A stretch of DNA of 64,000 nt, taken from assembly GCF_002929335.1 (NCBI RefSeq), contig NZ_PJIL01000015.1, positions 1 to 64,000 of the forward strand. Direction: 5' to 3'. Below, piece after piece: positions 1 to 11,721 of this stretch. Origin of the DNA: Arthrobacter sp. Y81 (GTDB lineage: Bacteria > Actinomycetota > Actinomycetes > Actinomycetales > Micrococcaceae). The notes under the pieces were generated by a model, which made no database searches, was not told the origin of the DNA, and worked only from the letters and a program-made list of their open reading frames with translations. Numbering within the stretch: the first letter of the stretch is position 1; each line of letters opens with the position of its first letter. Position numbers and translations under genes: made by a program.

Positions 1-179
1 TCACCGCAGGTCTCCCCCGCGGTCACCGCGGCGCCAACCTCGGGCAGGTCCACGTACACAATGTCGCCCAGGGCATCCGCAGCAACCGCGGAGATGCCGA
101 TCCCCACAGTCCCAGCCCCATCCGAGGCAACCCACTCGTGCTCAGCCGAATACTTCAGTTCGGCAACTACTTTGCTCAT
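1..179 (-). CDS. gcvH: Glycine cleavage system H protein, partial (left edge)
   Basis: Lipoyl-carrier protein that shuttles the aminomethyl group between GcvP and GcvT in glycine decarboxylation. Only the first 59 codons lie in the window; they read MSKVVAELKYSAEHEWV and then GISAVAADALGDIVYVDLP, which matches the conserved N-terminal half of GcvH. The lipoylated lysine lies beyond the edge. It starts with ATG and follows gcvT on the same strand after an 88-bp gap, so it is the third gene of the gcvP-gcvT-gcvH operon under the upstream glycine riboswitch. Identification is secure; completeness cannot be judged. Confidence 0.93.
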   Translation of the reverse strand, partial: MSKVVAELKYSAEHEWVASDGAGTVGIGISAVAADALGDIVYVDLPEVGAAVTAGETCG

Positions 180-267
180 CTTTTCAATCCTTAGAGTTTG
201 TGTGTGGTTTCGACAGGCTCAACCACCGGCAGGCGGCTCATCCTCCAGCCCCGGCGGGACCCGGCGG

Positions 268-1401
268 CTACTTTTGGCGCTTGTAGAACGGCAGTGCGAC
301 GACCTCAAAGGGTTCCGGCTTGCCGCGGAGGTCGACGTCGACGATCGTGCCAAGTTCGGCGTACTCGACGTCGACATAAGCGAGGGCGACCGGGTACCCC
401 AGCGTCGGACTCGGCTGACCCGAGGTCACTTCGCCGATGAGCATGCCGTCCTTCAGGACGGGGTAGTGTCCCCGTGCGGCCCGGCGGCCCGTGCCTTTGA
501 GCCCGACCAGCTTTTGGCCGATGGTGGTTCCGACGCCGGCAGCCTTGATGGCCGTCAGAGCCTCCCTGCCGACGAAGCTGCTTTCCTTGGCGAGCGAGAC
601 AACCGGGCCAAGGCCTGCGGCGTAGGCGTTGACGTAGCGGGAGAGCTCGTTGCCGTAGAGCGGCATGCCGGCTTCCAGGCGCAGGGAGTCGCGGGCGGCA
701 AGGCCCGCGGGGATAAGTCCGTGGCCCTCGCCGACTTGCAGCAGCGCTTCCCAGAGTCCTGCCACATCCACGTTCGGGATGTAGATCTCGAAGCCGTCCT
801 CTCCGGTGTAGCCGGTGCGGGCCAGGAGCAGGTCCTGCACAGCGCCGTTGACCGTGATGCCTACCTCAACCGCCGCGTAGTACTTCAGGTCAGTGACCAG
901 TGCGTGCTGACCGGCCGGGACGAGGGACAACAGAATGGCCTCCGCGTTGGGTCCCTGCACAGCGATCAGCGAGGTCTCGGCGGAGACGTCCTCAACGACG
1001 ACGTCGAAGTTGGCGGCCCGCTCGGCCAGTGCCGCCGCCACAACCTTGGCGTTGCCCGCGTTGGGGACCACGAGGAACTTGTCCTCAGCGCGGCGGTACG
1101 AAATGAGGTCGTCGATAATGCCGCCGTCGGCATTGCAGATCAGCGAGTACTTGGCCTTGCCAACAGCAATCGCCGACAGTTTGCCGACCAGTGCGTAGTC
1201 AAGGAACGCTGCAGCGTCCGGACCGCTGACCCAGACCTCGCCCATGTGGGAGAGGTCGAACAGACCAGCAGCGTTGCGGACGGCGTGGTGCTCGGCCAGT
1301 TCCGATTCGTACTTCAGGGGCATCTGCCAGCCGCCGAAGTCCGTGAAGGAAGCGCCGGCCTTTTTGTGCTGCTCGTAGAGAGCGGTGTAATTCTCAGACA
1401 T
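268..1401 (-). CDS. gcvT: Aminomethyltransferase (glycine cleavage T protein)
   Basis: Tetrahydrofolate-dependent aminomethyltransferase of the cytoplasmic glycine cleavage complex. It releases ammonia from the H-protein-bound aminomethyl group and forms methylene-THF. The 377-aa product has the usual family length, with the N-terminal segment FTDFGGWQMPLKYESE, the DLSHMGEV motif near residue 65, and LLLARTGYTGEDGFEIYIP in the folate-binding half. I chose the ATG giving MSENYTALYEQH, which has an AAGGAAG ribosome site about 8 nt upstream; an in-frame extension of 16 codons would overlap the end of gcvP. The gap to gcvP is 11 bp, so the two are co-transcribed. Confidence 0.96.
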   Translation of the reverse strand: MSENYTALYEQHKKAGASFTDFGGWQMPLKYESELAEHHAVRNAAGLFDLSHMGEVWVSGPDAAAFLDYALVGKLSAIAVGKAKYSLICNADGGIIDDLISYRRAEDKFLVVPNAGNAKVVAAALAERAANFDVVVEDVSAETSLIAVQGPNAEAILLSLVPAGQHALVTDLKYYAAVEVGITVNGAVQDLLLARTGYTGEDGFEIYIPNVDVAGLWEALLQVGEGHGLIPAGLAARDSLRLEAGMPLYGNELSRYVNAYAAGLGPVVSLAKESSFVGREALTAIKAAGVGTTIGQKLVGLKGTGRRAARGHYPVLKDGMLIGEVTSGQPSPTLGYPVALAYVDVEYAELGTIVDVDLRGKPEPFEVVALPFYKRQK

Positions 1402-1412
1402 AGGAGGCTTCC

Positions 1413-4283
<2,871 letters not shown>

Positions 4284-4317
4284 GATTCAGGCGCCCTGTG
4301 AGCGCCACGATGATGTG

Positions 4318-4511
4318 GGTTCCTCCCCGCTCTGTATTGGACCTGAGAGATTCCGCGGCATGATTGCCCGCTTGCACCGTCGGTGAGCCCGGTTGCCCGG
4401 ACTGCTTTCCAGAGTTGCCTCGCCGCGGCGGTACATGGGCCTGAGAGATTCCTGGGGAGGATTTGCTCCTACGGCGCCTGACTGGATGTACCGGCAGGAC
4501 TCTCCCGCCGC
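4318..4511 (-). ncRNA. Tandem glycine riboswitch
   Basis: Two consecutive glycine aptamers lie in the leader of gcvP. Read on the minus strand, the first opens with GGCGGGAGAGTCC and contains CGCCGTAGGAGCAAATCC and GGAATCTCTCAGG. The second contains GAGGCAACTCTGGAAAG, CACCGACGGTGCAA and again GGAATCTCTCAGG, ending about 35 nt before the gcvP start. The CNCCG(N)AGG-AGCAA blocks and the twice repeated AATCTCTCAGG are the hallmarks of this class. In Gram-positives it normally switches on the glycine cleavage operon when glycine is abundant. An imperfect inverted repeat (GCGCCACT/AGTGACGC) sits just upstream at 4527-4546. Confidence 0.95.
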
Positions 4512-4594
4512 AGATCAAAAGCGTGTGCGCCACTCGGAAGTGACGCGGTTCACACAGTAGCGGGTTCTTTTGGCCCGCGCAAGAGGACCGCCGT

Positions 4595-6088
4595 CTAGTT
4601 GTGCATGGCCTCATGGATTTGAAGCGCAAACCAAAGCTGGGCCAGCGTGGACGTTTCGGTCATGTCCAGGCCCGTCAACTCGCTGATTTTCCGGATGCGG
4701 TAGATGACGGTTTGCCGGTGCGCGAACAGTGCCGCCGCGGTCTTTTGCCACGATCTCTGGGTGTCCAGGTACGTCCTCAACGTCACGATGAGGTCACCTT
4801 CCTGGCTCTGTTCGTACGCGAAGATCGGGCCCAGCAGCCGTTCCACCAGCGCGGTCCCTTCCTCGAAGCTCGTGAGCCCCAGCCACGAGGGACCGTCCGT
4901 GTACCGGGCCAGATTCATGGCGTTGCCCTTGGCCGCGCCGAGGGCCCACAGCGACTCCTGCAACGCACGCTGGATGCCGGGCGCAGAGGTCGGCGAGCTG
5001 ATGCCGATACGGACCTCGGGACCCGCGCAGTGGACCAGAATATCGTCGGTCACCGCCGCGGACACCGCCACATGAAGTGTGTTGAAGCGCCGCAGGCAGG
5101 CGGCCGGAAAGCCGTGGCGCCACAGTTCGACGTGGACGTCCGCCAGCCGCTCGCCGTCGTCGGCCGCTATCGAAACCATCAGGAAATCGTTCGCCGGAAC
5201 ATCAAAGGCCGTGAGCCGGCTTTCCAGTTCCGCCGTTCCCAGGCGACCGTCGACCGCTTGTAACAGGAATTCGCTCGCCAGACGGTGCAGGCTTTCCAGG
5301 GACAGGACTTTTCGTGAAAGTTCCAGACCCAGCACCGTTGCCGCATGCAGCAGCACGACGGCGTCCGGGTGCGGTTCGCCGTTGGGGAGCACCACCAGGA
5401 GCGCATTGGCGTGCGTGGGGATATCCATCATCAACACATGCCTGTCCCGAAGCCGATGCCACTGGAACTTCTTCCCGGCCAAGGATATTCGCCCGGTCAG
5501 CCGGGCCAATTCCGCCTGCAGGAAGTCCGGAAGCGGCTGGCCGTCCGGATGCCAGGGATGAAGGCAGCGCCTGTCCACGACGAACAGCTCTGCATCGAGT
5601 TCAGCCGCGAGGCCCACAAGGAGGCCCTGCATGTGGTCTTCGGATGCTCCGGCAGTGCGGAGCAGGTCGTAAATTCGGGCGGTCTGTCGCAGGCGCCGCG
5701 ATTCCTCCAGCAGGGAAGATTCAGCCACCGTTCGCGCGATGGCGATGAAGGGCAGCGGGTAGGGCACGTTGATCAGCGGCAGCGGCAGCCTGTCACAAGC
5801 GGCCAGGAACTCCGGCAACAGCTCCGGCGCGTGCATCTTCTCTCCGATGGCCAGCGCACTGGCTCCCGCATCCACCAGCGCCCCGGCGAGCGCAACCTGC
5901 CCGGCAGCATCGGCCGGGATGGAGAGGCCGTTGGTCATCATCAGCTCGCCGCCGGTGACCCATTCCCACAGCCTGGGCAAGTCAGACGTGTGGGCCCACG
6001 TGATCCGGTTGCCACTGCCTGCGGATCCCGCCAGTAGCGTGAGTCCCAGCTGGGGCTCCGCCACGAGCTCGGCCACGGTAATCGCCAT
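4595..6088 (-). CDS. PucR-family transcriptional regulator
   Basis: Cytoplasmic DNA-binding regulator of 497 aa with the PucR layout. An N-terminal purine-catabolism-regulator domain (about residues 5-125, including GGELMMTNGLSIP and LPLPLINVPYPLPF) is followed by a central GGDEF-like region and a C-terminal PucR helix-turn-helix (HRQTVIYRIRKISELTG, about residues 455-471). It is divergent from the ureohydrolase/NCS1/ALDH/oxidase operon and is its likely regulator. The gene ends about 85 bp before the glycine riboswitch. Its own promoter overlaps an inverted repeat, suggesting autoregulation. The family is known for purine, proline and polyamine control; the effector here cannot be read from the sequence. 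Confidence 0.88.
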   Translation of the reverse strand: MAITVAELVAEPQLGLTLLAGSAGSGNRITWAHTSDLPRLWEWVTGGELMMTNGLSIPADAAGQVALAGALVDAGASALAIGEKMHAPELLPEFLAACDRLPLPLINVPYPLPFIAIARTVAESSLLEESRRLRQTARIYDLLRTAGASEDHMQGLLVGLAAELDAELFVVDRRCLHPWHPDGQPLPDFLQAELARLTGRISLAGKKFQWHRLRDRHVLMMDIPTHANALLVVLPNGEPHPDAVVLLHAATVLGLELSRKVLSLESLHRLASEFLLQAVDGRLGTAELESRLTAFDVPANDFLMVSIAADDGERLADVHVELWRHGFPAACLRRFNTLHVAVSAAVTDDILVHCAGPEVRIGISSPTSAPGIQRALQESLWALGAAKGNAMNLARYTDGPSWLGLTSFEEGTALVERLLGPIFAYEQSQEGDLIVTLRTYLDTQRSWQKTAAALFAHRQTVIYRIRKISELTGLDMTETSTLAQLWFALQIHEAMHN

Positions 6089-6138
6089 GGAATTGCACTC
6101 CCAGATCCTTGGTTTCCGGCCCCACTAAAGGCTTTTAG

Positions 6139-6173
6139 ACAAATGTATAAGAGCCTCGGCCATTTGTAGTCAA
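6139..6173 (-). promoter_or_regulatory. Promoter of the PucR-type gene overlapping an inverted repeat
   Basis: On the minus strand a -35 box TTGACT (6173-6168) and a -10 box TATACA (6149-6144) are separated by 18 bp. A perfect inverted repeat ACAAATG / CATTTGT (6139-6145 and 6161-6167) with a 15-bp spacer lies across this promoter in the 222-bp divergent gap. The placement suggests that the regulator binds here. No equally clear promoter was found for the plus-strand operon. Confidence 0.5.
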
Positions 6174-6310
6174 TCTACCGCTATACGCCGTGACGTGCGT
6201 CACCAAGAATTGGATTACTTACTTCCCGCTCAACGGCGAGCAACCCAACACCTCCCCCGAATCGCCGCCGGCGTCACCGCCCGGCAGCACAGCAACCGAA
6301 GGATCCAGGC

Positions 6311-7315
6311 ATGACAACGCACAAGCCCATCGGCCCCGTCGACGCAACACAAGTCCCCCGGTATGCAGGCCTCGGCACGTTCGCCAGGCTTCCCCAGATC
6401 GACCGCGTTCCGGACTACGACATTGCGATCGTCGGTGTACCGTTCGACGGCGGGACCTCCTTCCGGCCCGGCGCCCGTTTCGGTCCCGCCGCAGTCCGCG
6501 AAGCCTCCCGTCTCCTTCGTCCCGGCTACCACCCCGAACTCGACGTTGAGCCTGTCTACGAAGTCCAGGTTGTAGACGCCGGCGACATCGCCTGCACGCC
6601 CTACGACATCTCACGGGCGGTCCGCGAAATCGAAGAACAGGCGCTGCCCCTGATCAGCGAAGACAAGAAGCTCATCGCCATCGGTGGCGACCACACCATC
6701 GCCCTCCCTATGCTGCGGGCATTGAACACGGTCCACGGACCGGTCGCGCTGTTGCATTTTGACGCCCATCTGGACACGTGGGACACCTACTTCGACCAGC
6801 CGGTCACCCACGGGACCGTCTTCCGCCGGGCATTCGAGGAAGGACTCCTGGTGGAAGATAAGTCCATGCACGTCGGCATCCGCGGGCCGGTCTACGACCG
6901 CAACGACTTCCTCCGCGACCACGAGTTCGGCTTCCAGATCATCCGCTGCTCGGACCTGGACGTCATCGGCGTCCCGGCAGCCATCCAACAGGTCAAGGAG
7001 AGGCTCGGCGACACCCCCGTCTACGTCTCCATCGACATCGACGTCCTGGACCCGGCCTACGCACCGGGCACCGGCACCCCCGAGATGGGCGGGCTTCACT
7101 CCCGCGAACTCCTGGCCCTTCTCCGCGGGCTGAACGGTATCAACATCGTGGGCGCCGACGTCGTCGAGGTCGCTCCGGCCTACGACCATGCAGACATCAC
7201 CACCGTCGCCGCCGCCACCCTCGTCTTCGACCTGCTCGCCCTCATGGTGAACCGCAGCAAGGCCGAATCGAACACCGTCCGTGAACTGCAAGCAGCATCC
7301 TGGAACGCATCATGA
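6311..7315 (+). CDS. Ureohydrolase (agmatinase/guanidinobutyrase family)
   Basis: Mn-dependent hydrolase of the arginase superfamily that splits a guanidino compound into urea and an amine. The 334-aa protein shows the metal-ligand motifs GGDHTIALP, LLHFDAHLDTWD and SIDIDVLDPAYAPGTGTPE, plus the agmatinase-type GVPFDGGTSFRPGARFGP segment. The ATG has AAGGATCC about 7 nt upstream. Its stop overlaps the next start as ATGA, so it is coupled to an NCS1 permease. The downstream aldehyde dehydrogenase is of the aminobutyraldehyde type, which makes agmatine or 4-guanidinobutyrate reasonable substrates. The family also includes guanidine and other guanidino-acid hydrolases, so the exact substrate is open. 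Confidence 0.88.
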   Translation: MTTHKPIGPVDATQVPRYAGLGTFARLPQIDRVPDYDIAIVGVPFDGGTSFRPGARFGPAAVREASRLLRPGYHPELDVEPVYEVQVVDAGDIACTPYDISRAVREIEEQALPLISEDKKLIAIGGDHTIALPMLRALNTVHGPVALLHFDAHLDTWDTYFDQPVTHGTVFRRAFEEGLLVEDKSMHVGIRGPVYDRNDFLRDHEFGFQIIRCSDLDVIGVPAAIQQVKERLGDTPVYVSIDIDVLDPAYAPGTGTPEMGGLHSRELLALLRGLNGINIVGADVVEVAPAYDHADITTVAAATLVFDLLALMVNRSKAESNTVRELQAASWNAS

Positions 7316-8769
7316 GCACTCGAACAACTCCCGTCGCCTCGGCCGAAGTACCCCGGCTCGAGGACAAGACCATCCAGCCCATCCCGGCGGACGAACGCCA
7401 CGGGAAAGCCCGGGACCTCTTCACCATCTGGTTCGGTTCCAACATCATGATCATGACCATCGTGACCGGCGGCCTCGCCACCACGGTGTTCGGCCTCCAC
7501 TTCGTGCCCGCGATCGTGGGAATCATCATCGGGAACGTCATCGGTGGCATCTTCATGGCCCTGCATTCCGCCCAAGGACCGCAACTGGGCGTGGCGCAGA
7601 TGATCCAGACCCGCGGCCAGTTCGGCTCGTACGGGGCGCTGCTGATCGTTGTCATTGTGGTGATAATGTACGTCGGGTTTTTCGCGGCGAACCTCGTCTT
7701 TGGCGGCGAAGCAATGGCCGCAGTCAACCCGGGCATCAGTGTCGACGCAGGCATCATCATCATCGGCATCGTCAGCGTGATTGCCACGATTTTCGGCTAC
7801 CGGCTCATTCACGCCTATGCACGCATCCTGAGCGTCGTGGCCGGCGTTGCGTTGCTCCTCGCTTTTGCCTGGATCCTGTTCGTCCAAGGACTGCCGGCCA
7901 GCTTCCTGGACCAGGGAAACTTCAACTGGGTTGGTTTCATGGGCACCATCTCCGTATCCGCCCTGTGGCAGCTCGCCTACGCTCCCTACGTCTCGGACTA
8001 CTCCCGCTACATGCCCCAGGGCACCGGGTCGGCCCCGGCCTTCTGGGCGTCCTACTCAGGCTGCGTCCTGGGCACCTTGTTCCCCATGGTCCTAGGCGCC
8101 CTGGTGGGAACGCTCGCCGCGACGATGAGCAACGACGCCGGCAACGTCGAAATCGTCGGCAGCCTGGGAGCGTTTCTCCAACCCTGGACCATGATTGTCA
8201 TCGGAATCTTCTGCCTCGGGGTTGCGGCGTCGAACGCCATGAATCTGTACTGCGGCGTCCTGTGCAGCCTCACCATTGGCCAGACGTTCAAGCCGAACTG
8301 GTTGCCCCATGCCAAGACCCGAAGCGTTGCGGCCCTCATCCTCTTCACACTCGCCGTCCTGATCGCACTGTTCGCCCGCGACAACTTCATCCTCTTCTAC
8401 ACGAACTTCCTCTCCTTCCTGATGTACGTGCTGGTTCCCTGGACGGCCATCAACCTGGTGGACTACTACCTTCTGCGGCACGGCGACTACAGGGTGGAAG
8501 ACTTCTTCAAGCGCGACGGCGGAGTGTACGGACGGTTCAATTGGGTCGCCATCGGCTCTTACCTAGCAGGCGCCCTGATTCAGGTGCCGTTCTCCGCAAC
8601 GGCCATTTACACGGGCCCACTAGCCGCGGCGATGGGCGGCGTGGACATCTCCTGGATCGTCGGACTGGCGGTTGTTGCCCCGCTCTACTACTTCGCCGCC
8701 CGCCTGTTCCGGAAGAAGTCGGATGCCGCCCACTTTCAGACCCCGGCATTCGCAACTGAACTGATTTGA
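7312..8769 (+). CDS. NCS1-family permease (nucleobase/allantoin-type cation symporter)
   Basis: Inner-membrane symporter of 485 aa with about 12 hydrophobic segments. NCS1 features include the cytoplasmic N-terminal stretch RHGKARDLFTIWFGSNIMI, the helix-1 break, GPQLGVAQMIQTRGQFGS and YAPYVSDYSRYMP. Members of this family import cytosine, uracil, allantoin, hydantoin, pyridoxine and similar ring compounds. Translation is coupled to the ureohydrolase by an ATGA overlap. The combination suggests uptake of the guanidino-group donor or a related N-heterocycle. A 103-bp gap separates it from the aldehyde dehydrogenase. Confidence 0.9.
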   Translation: MSTRTTPVASAEVPRLEDKTIQPIPADERHGKARDLFTIWFGSNIMIMTIVTGGLATTVFGLHFVPAIVGIIIGNVIGGIFMALHSAQGPQLGVAQMIQTRGQFGSYGALLIVVIVVIMYVGFFAANLVFGGEAMAAVNPGISVDAGIIIIGIVSVIATIFGYRLIHAYARILSVVAGVALLLAFAWILFVQGLPASFLDQGNFNWVGFMGTISVSALWQLAYAPYVSDYSRYMPQGTGSAPAFWASYSGCVLGTLFPMVLGALVGTLAATMSNDAGNVEIVGSLGAFLQPWTMIVIGIFCLGVAASNAMNLYCGVLCSLTIGQTFKPNWLPHAKTRSVAALILFTLAVLIALFARDNFILFYTNFLSFLMYVLVPWTAINLVDYYLLRHGDYRVEDFFKRDGGVYGRFNWVAIGSYLAGALIQVPFSATAIYTGPLAAAMGGVDISWIVGLAVVAPLYYFAARLFRKKSDAAHFQTPAFATELI

Positions 8770-8872
8770 CGCACCGCGGGCTAACGCCCCGCACCCCACA
8801 CACGGGCTTACCCCCGAACCCCACAAACACTCCCGACGCCGCGACCGGCGCAGAAAGCAAAGGCGAAACACC

Positions 8873-10387
8873 ATGACACTCACCCACACCGAACAGTTCA
8901 CTGTCCGACGCTCCCCCGCAGATCACAGCCCTGCAGGCGTGCTTCCGCTCCCTCTGCCTCCCGGCGGGCACTTCATTGGCGGATCGTTTATTCCAGGGTC
9001 CTCCACCCAACTCATCGACGTCGTCGACCCCACCACTGAGCGGGTCATCGCGTCCGTGCAGGCCGGCACAGCTGCCGACGTCGATGTTGCTGTCGAAGCC
9101 GCCGTGGCGGCCCAGAAGTCCTGGGGCGCCACCACCCCGAAGGAACGCTCCGAGGTCCTGAACCTGATCGCCAACATCATCGAAGCCAACCGGGAAGCCT
9201 TCGAACTCATCGAGTCGGCAAACACCGGTAAACCGCGAACCGTCGCGGAGGACGACGTCTCGAGCACCATTGATACGTTCCGCTTCATGGCCGGAGCTTC
9301 CCGCACGCTGACGTCCATGGCCGGTGGTGACTACACAACCGGGCACACCTCGGTCATCCTCCGGGAACCCGTGGGCGTCGTCGGCGTCATCACCCCGTGG
9401 AACTACCCGCTGCTGATGGCCGCCTGGAAGATCGCGCCCATCCTGGCCGCGGGCAACAGCATCGTCCTCAAGCCTTCCGAGCAGACGCCGCTGTCCACCC
9501 TGAAGCTCGCGGAACTCCTGGCCGGACGCATTCCCGATGGAATTCTCAACGTCGTGACCGGACAAGGCCGGACCGTCGGACAGCGGCTCGCCGAACATCC
9601 TGATGTTGCCCTCGTTGCCTTGACAGGCAGCGTCGTCAGCGGTCAGGCCGTTGCGGAGACCGCGGCCAGGTCGGTCAAGCGCGTCCATCTGGAACTCGGC
9701 GGCAAGGCTCCGGTTGTTGTCTTTCCGGACGCCGACCTCCGCGCGGCCGCCGCCGGCGTGCGCAATGCCGGCTTCTGGAATGCCGGCCAGGACTGTGGCG
9801 CTGCCTGCCGCGTGCTGGTGCACGAGTCAGTGGCAGAGGAGTTCACCGAGCACCTGGTGCGCGAAGTCAGCACACTGGTGGTAGGAGCTCCACAGGCGGG
9901 CGACGACGTGGAAATCGGTCCCATGATTTCCCGCCCGCACTTTGAACGCGTGCAGGAATCCTTGGCCGATGCCAAGGCTGCCGGCCTGAACGTGGCCATC
10001 GGGGGTTCGGCCCTTGAAGGCCCCGGCTACTTCATCGAGCCCACGGTCATCAGCAACGTGCCGGCCGGGGCGCACATTGCTACCCACGAAATCTTTGGTC
10101 CCGTCGTCACGGTCGAGACCTTCAGTTCCACCGAAGAGGCCGTCACCCGGGCAAACGAGAGCCCCTATGGCCTGTCCGCCTCGGTGTGGACCCGGGACTC
10201 GAGCCTGTCGCTCAAGGTTCCAAAGCAGCTCGATTTCGGCACTGTCTGGGTCAATTCGCACCTGGTGCTGGCGTGCGAGGTACCGTGGGGTGGTTTCAAG
10301 GGCTCCGGCTACGGCCGCGACCTCTCGCTCTACGCTTTGGACGACTACTCGCGCACCAAGCACGTCATGATCAACCACAGCGCGTGA
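8873..10387 (+). CDS. Aldehyde dehydrogenase, aminobutyraldehyde dehydrogenase type
   Basis: NAD(P)-dependent aldehyde dehydrogenase of 504 aa. The catalytic base Glu274 lies in LELGGKAPVVV and the nucleophile Cys308 in NAGQDCGAACR; the cofactor segments are TPWNYPLLMAAWK and LTGSVVSGQ. The NAGQDC-AACR signature and KPRTVAEDD...DTFRFMAGA resemble the gamma-aminobutyraldehyde dehydrogenase (PatD/Prr) branch rather than betaine aldehyde dehydrogenase. The ATG has AAAGGCG 8 nt upstream. It is the third gene of the PucR-controlled operon, 28 bp before the FAD oxidase, and probably oxidises the aldehyde made from the imported substrate. Confidence 0.88.
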   Translation: MTLTHTEQFTVRRSPADHSPAGVLPLPLPPGGHFIGGSFIPGSSTQLIDVVDPTTERVIASVQAGTAADVDVAVEAAVAAQKSWGATTPKERSEVLNLIANIIEANREAFELIESANTGKPRTVAEDDVSSTIDTFRFMAGASRTLTSMAGGDYTTGHTSVILREPVGVVGVITPWNYPLLMAAWKIAPILAAGNSIVLKPSEQTPLSTLKLAELLAGRIPDGILNVVTGQGRTVGQRLAEHPDVALVALTGSVVSGQAVAETAARSVKRVHLELGGKAPVVVFPDADLRAAAAGVRNAGFWNAGQDCGAACRVLVHESVAEEFTEHLVREVSTLVVGAPQAGDDVEIGPMISRPHFERVQESLADAKAAGLNVAIGGSALEGPGYFIEPTVISNVPAGAHIATHEIFGPVVTVETFSSTEEAVTRANESPYGLSASVWTRDSSLSLKVPKQLDFGTVWVNSHLVLACEVPWGGFKGSGYGRDLSLYALDDYSRTKHVMINHSA

Positions 10388-10415
10388 GCGCTCAGACGAG
10401 CATCGGAGATCAGCT

Positions 10416-11711
10416 ATGACAACCACGAACCTTTCCCGCGATGCTTCCTCGGCACGCGCGGCCACTCCCTCCGCTCCCTTCGGGACGGAGGTCACGTGGA
10501 CCAACTGGGGCGGAAACCAGAGCGCCACCCCAGCCTTCACCGTACGTCCGCGGACTGAACAGGAAGCGCTCGACGCCGTTCGTTTCGCCATCCGCGAAGG
10601 CCTCCCTGTGCGGGCGGTCGGTTCAGGACATTCATCCTCCCCGCTTGTCCAGACGGGCGGCGTCCTGATGGACATGTCGGCCCTCTCTGCCATCACAGGT
10701 ACGGACAAGGCCCGGCGGCGGGCCAGGGCCCTGGCGGGGACCACCATCAGCGCCTTCGGCGACCCACTGTGGGAGCAGGGGCTGGCGCTGGGCAACCAGG
10801 GCGACATCGATAAGCAGCAGATTGCCGGGGCGCTGGCGACCAGCACCCATGGCTCCGGAAAGGAACTGGGTAGCTTCTCCTCCAACCTGCGCTGGGTGAA
10901 GCTGATCAACGGTTACGGCGAAATCGTCGAAATCGGCGAGGGTCAACTCCGCGAACTCAGGGCCGCCCAGGTCGCCCTGGGTACCCTCGGGATCTTCCTG
11001 GAAGTCGAGTTGGCCGTTGAGGACAGCTACTACCTGCAGGAACAGATCACGTATCCCGCGTGGGACGAGACTGCAGCCAGTTGGCAGTCCGACCTCGACG
11101 CGAACCGCCATTACTCGTTCCTCTGGTGCCCGGACGACGATTCCTGCGAACTTCTGGATCTTCCGGGTTCGCCGGGCCAGAGCATGGCGGACCGCAGCTA
11201 CACCAAGCGATACAACGTTGCGCAGATCCAGGATGAGAGTGAAATTTCAGGTACGGAGCGCACCCGGCTGGATCGTTCGTACCGGATCTATCCCGGAGGG
11301 TTCACCACGCAGTTCCACGAACTCGAGTACTTCGTACGCAGCGAGGATGGCCTTGCAGCCGTGGAGGCTATCCAGGACCTGATCCGCACCAGGCACCCGG
11401 ACCAGAAATACCCCGTCGAGGTCCGCTGGGTGAAGGCCGACGACGCCTACATGTCACAGTTCCAAGGGCGCGACAGCACCGTCATCACCCTGACCACCAA
11501 GCCGGGAACCGACTACTGGCCCTTCTTCCGTGAGGCTGATGCGTTGCTGCAGGAATTTGAGCCGCGTGCGCACTGGGGCAAGATCCACTTTATGACCAGG
11601 AACCGCCTGGAACGTCTCTACCCGGAACTTGACACCTTCATCCAAATACGCCGCGAGTTCGACCCCCGCGGAATCTTCCTCAACGACCACACCCGTGCCC
11701 TTGTAGGCTAA
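10416..11711 (+). CDS. FAD-dependent oxidase, alditol oxidase/aldonolactone oxidase (ALO) family
   Basis: Cytoplasmic flavoprotein oxidase of 431 aa. An N-terminal PP-loop FAD-binding domain (FTVRPRTEQEALDAVRF, then VGSGHSSSPLV) carries the histidine that family members use for covalent 8-alpha-histidyl FAD attachment. Further on are NQGDIDKQQIAGALATSTHG and a C-terminal ALO domain ending with HWGKIHFM and REFDPRGIFLNDHTR. Relatives oxidise alditols or sugar lactones with oxygen. Here the gene closes a ureohydrolase-ALDH operon, so it may oxidise an alcohol or amine-bearing intermediate to the aldehyde used by the preceding dehydrogenase. This is inference. The start is ATG with CGGAGATC upstream. 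Confidence 0.85.
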   Translation: MTTTNLSRDASSARAATPSAPFGTEVTWTNWGGNQSATPAFTVRPRTEQEALDAVRFAIREGLPVRAVGSGHSSSPLVQTGGVLMDMSALSAITGTDKARRRARALAGTTISAFGDPLWEQGLALGNQGDIDKQQIAGALATSTHGSGKELGSFSSNLRWVKLINGYGEIVEIGEGQLRELRAAQVALGTLGIFLEVELAVEDSYYLQEQITYPAWDETAASWQSDLDANRHYSFLWCPDDDSCELLDLPGSPGQSMADRSYTKRYNVAQIQDESEISGTERTRLDRSYRIYPGGFTTQFHELEYFVRSEDGLAAVEAIQDLIRTRHPDQKYPVEVRWVKADDAYMSQFQGRDSTVITLTTKPGTDYWPFFREADALLQEFEPRAHWGKIHFMTRNRLERLYPELDTFIQIRREFDPRGIFLNDHTRALVG

Positions 11712-11721
11712 ATCAGCACTC

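Noticed and set aside
4527..4546. Inverted repeat GCGCCACT/AGTGACGC as a terminator of the PucR gene
   Set aside because: It lies beyond the gene end but has a mismatch and no T-run, and equally could be part of the gcv promoter; left as a remark.
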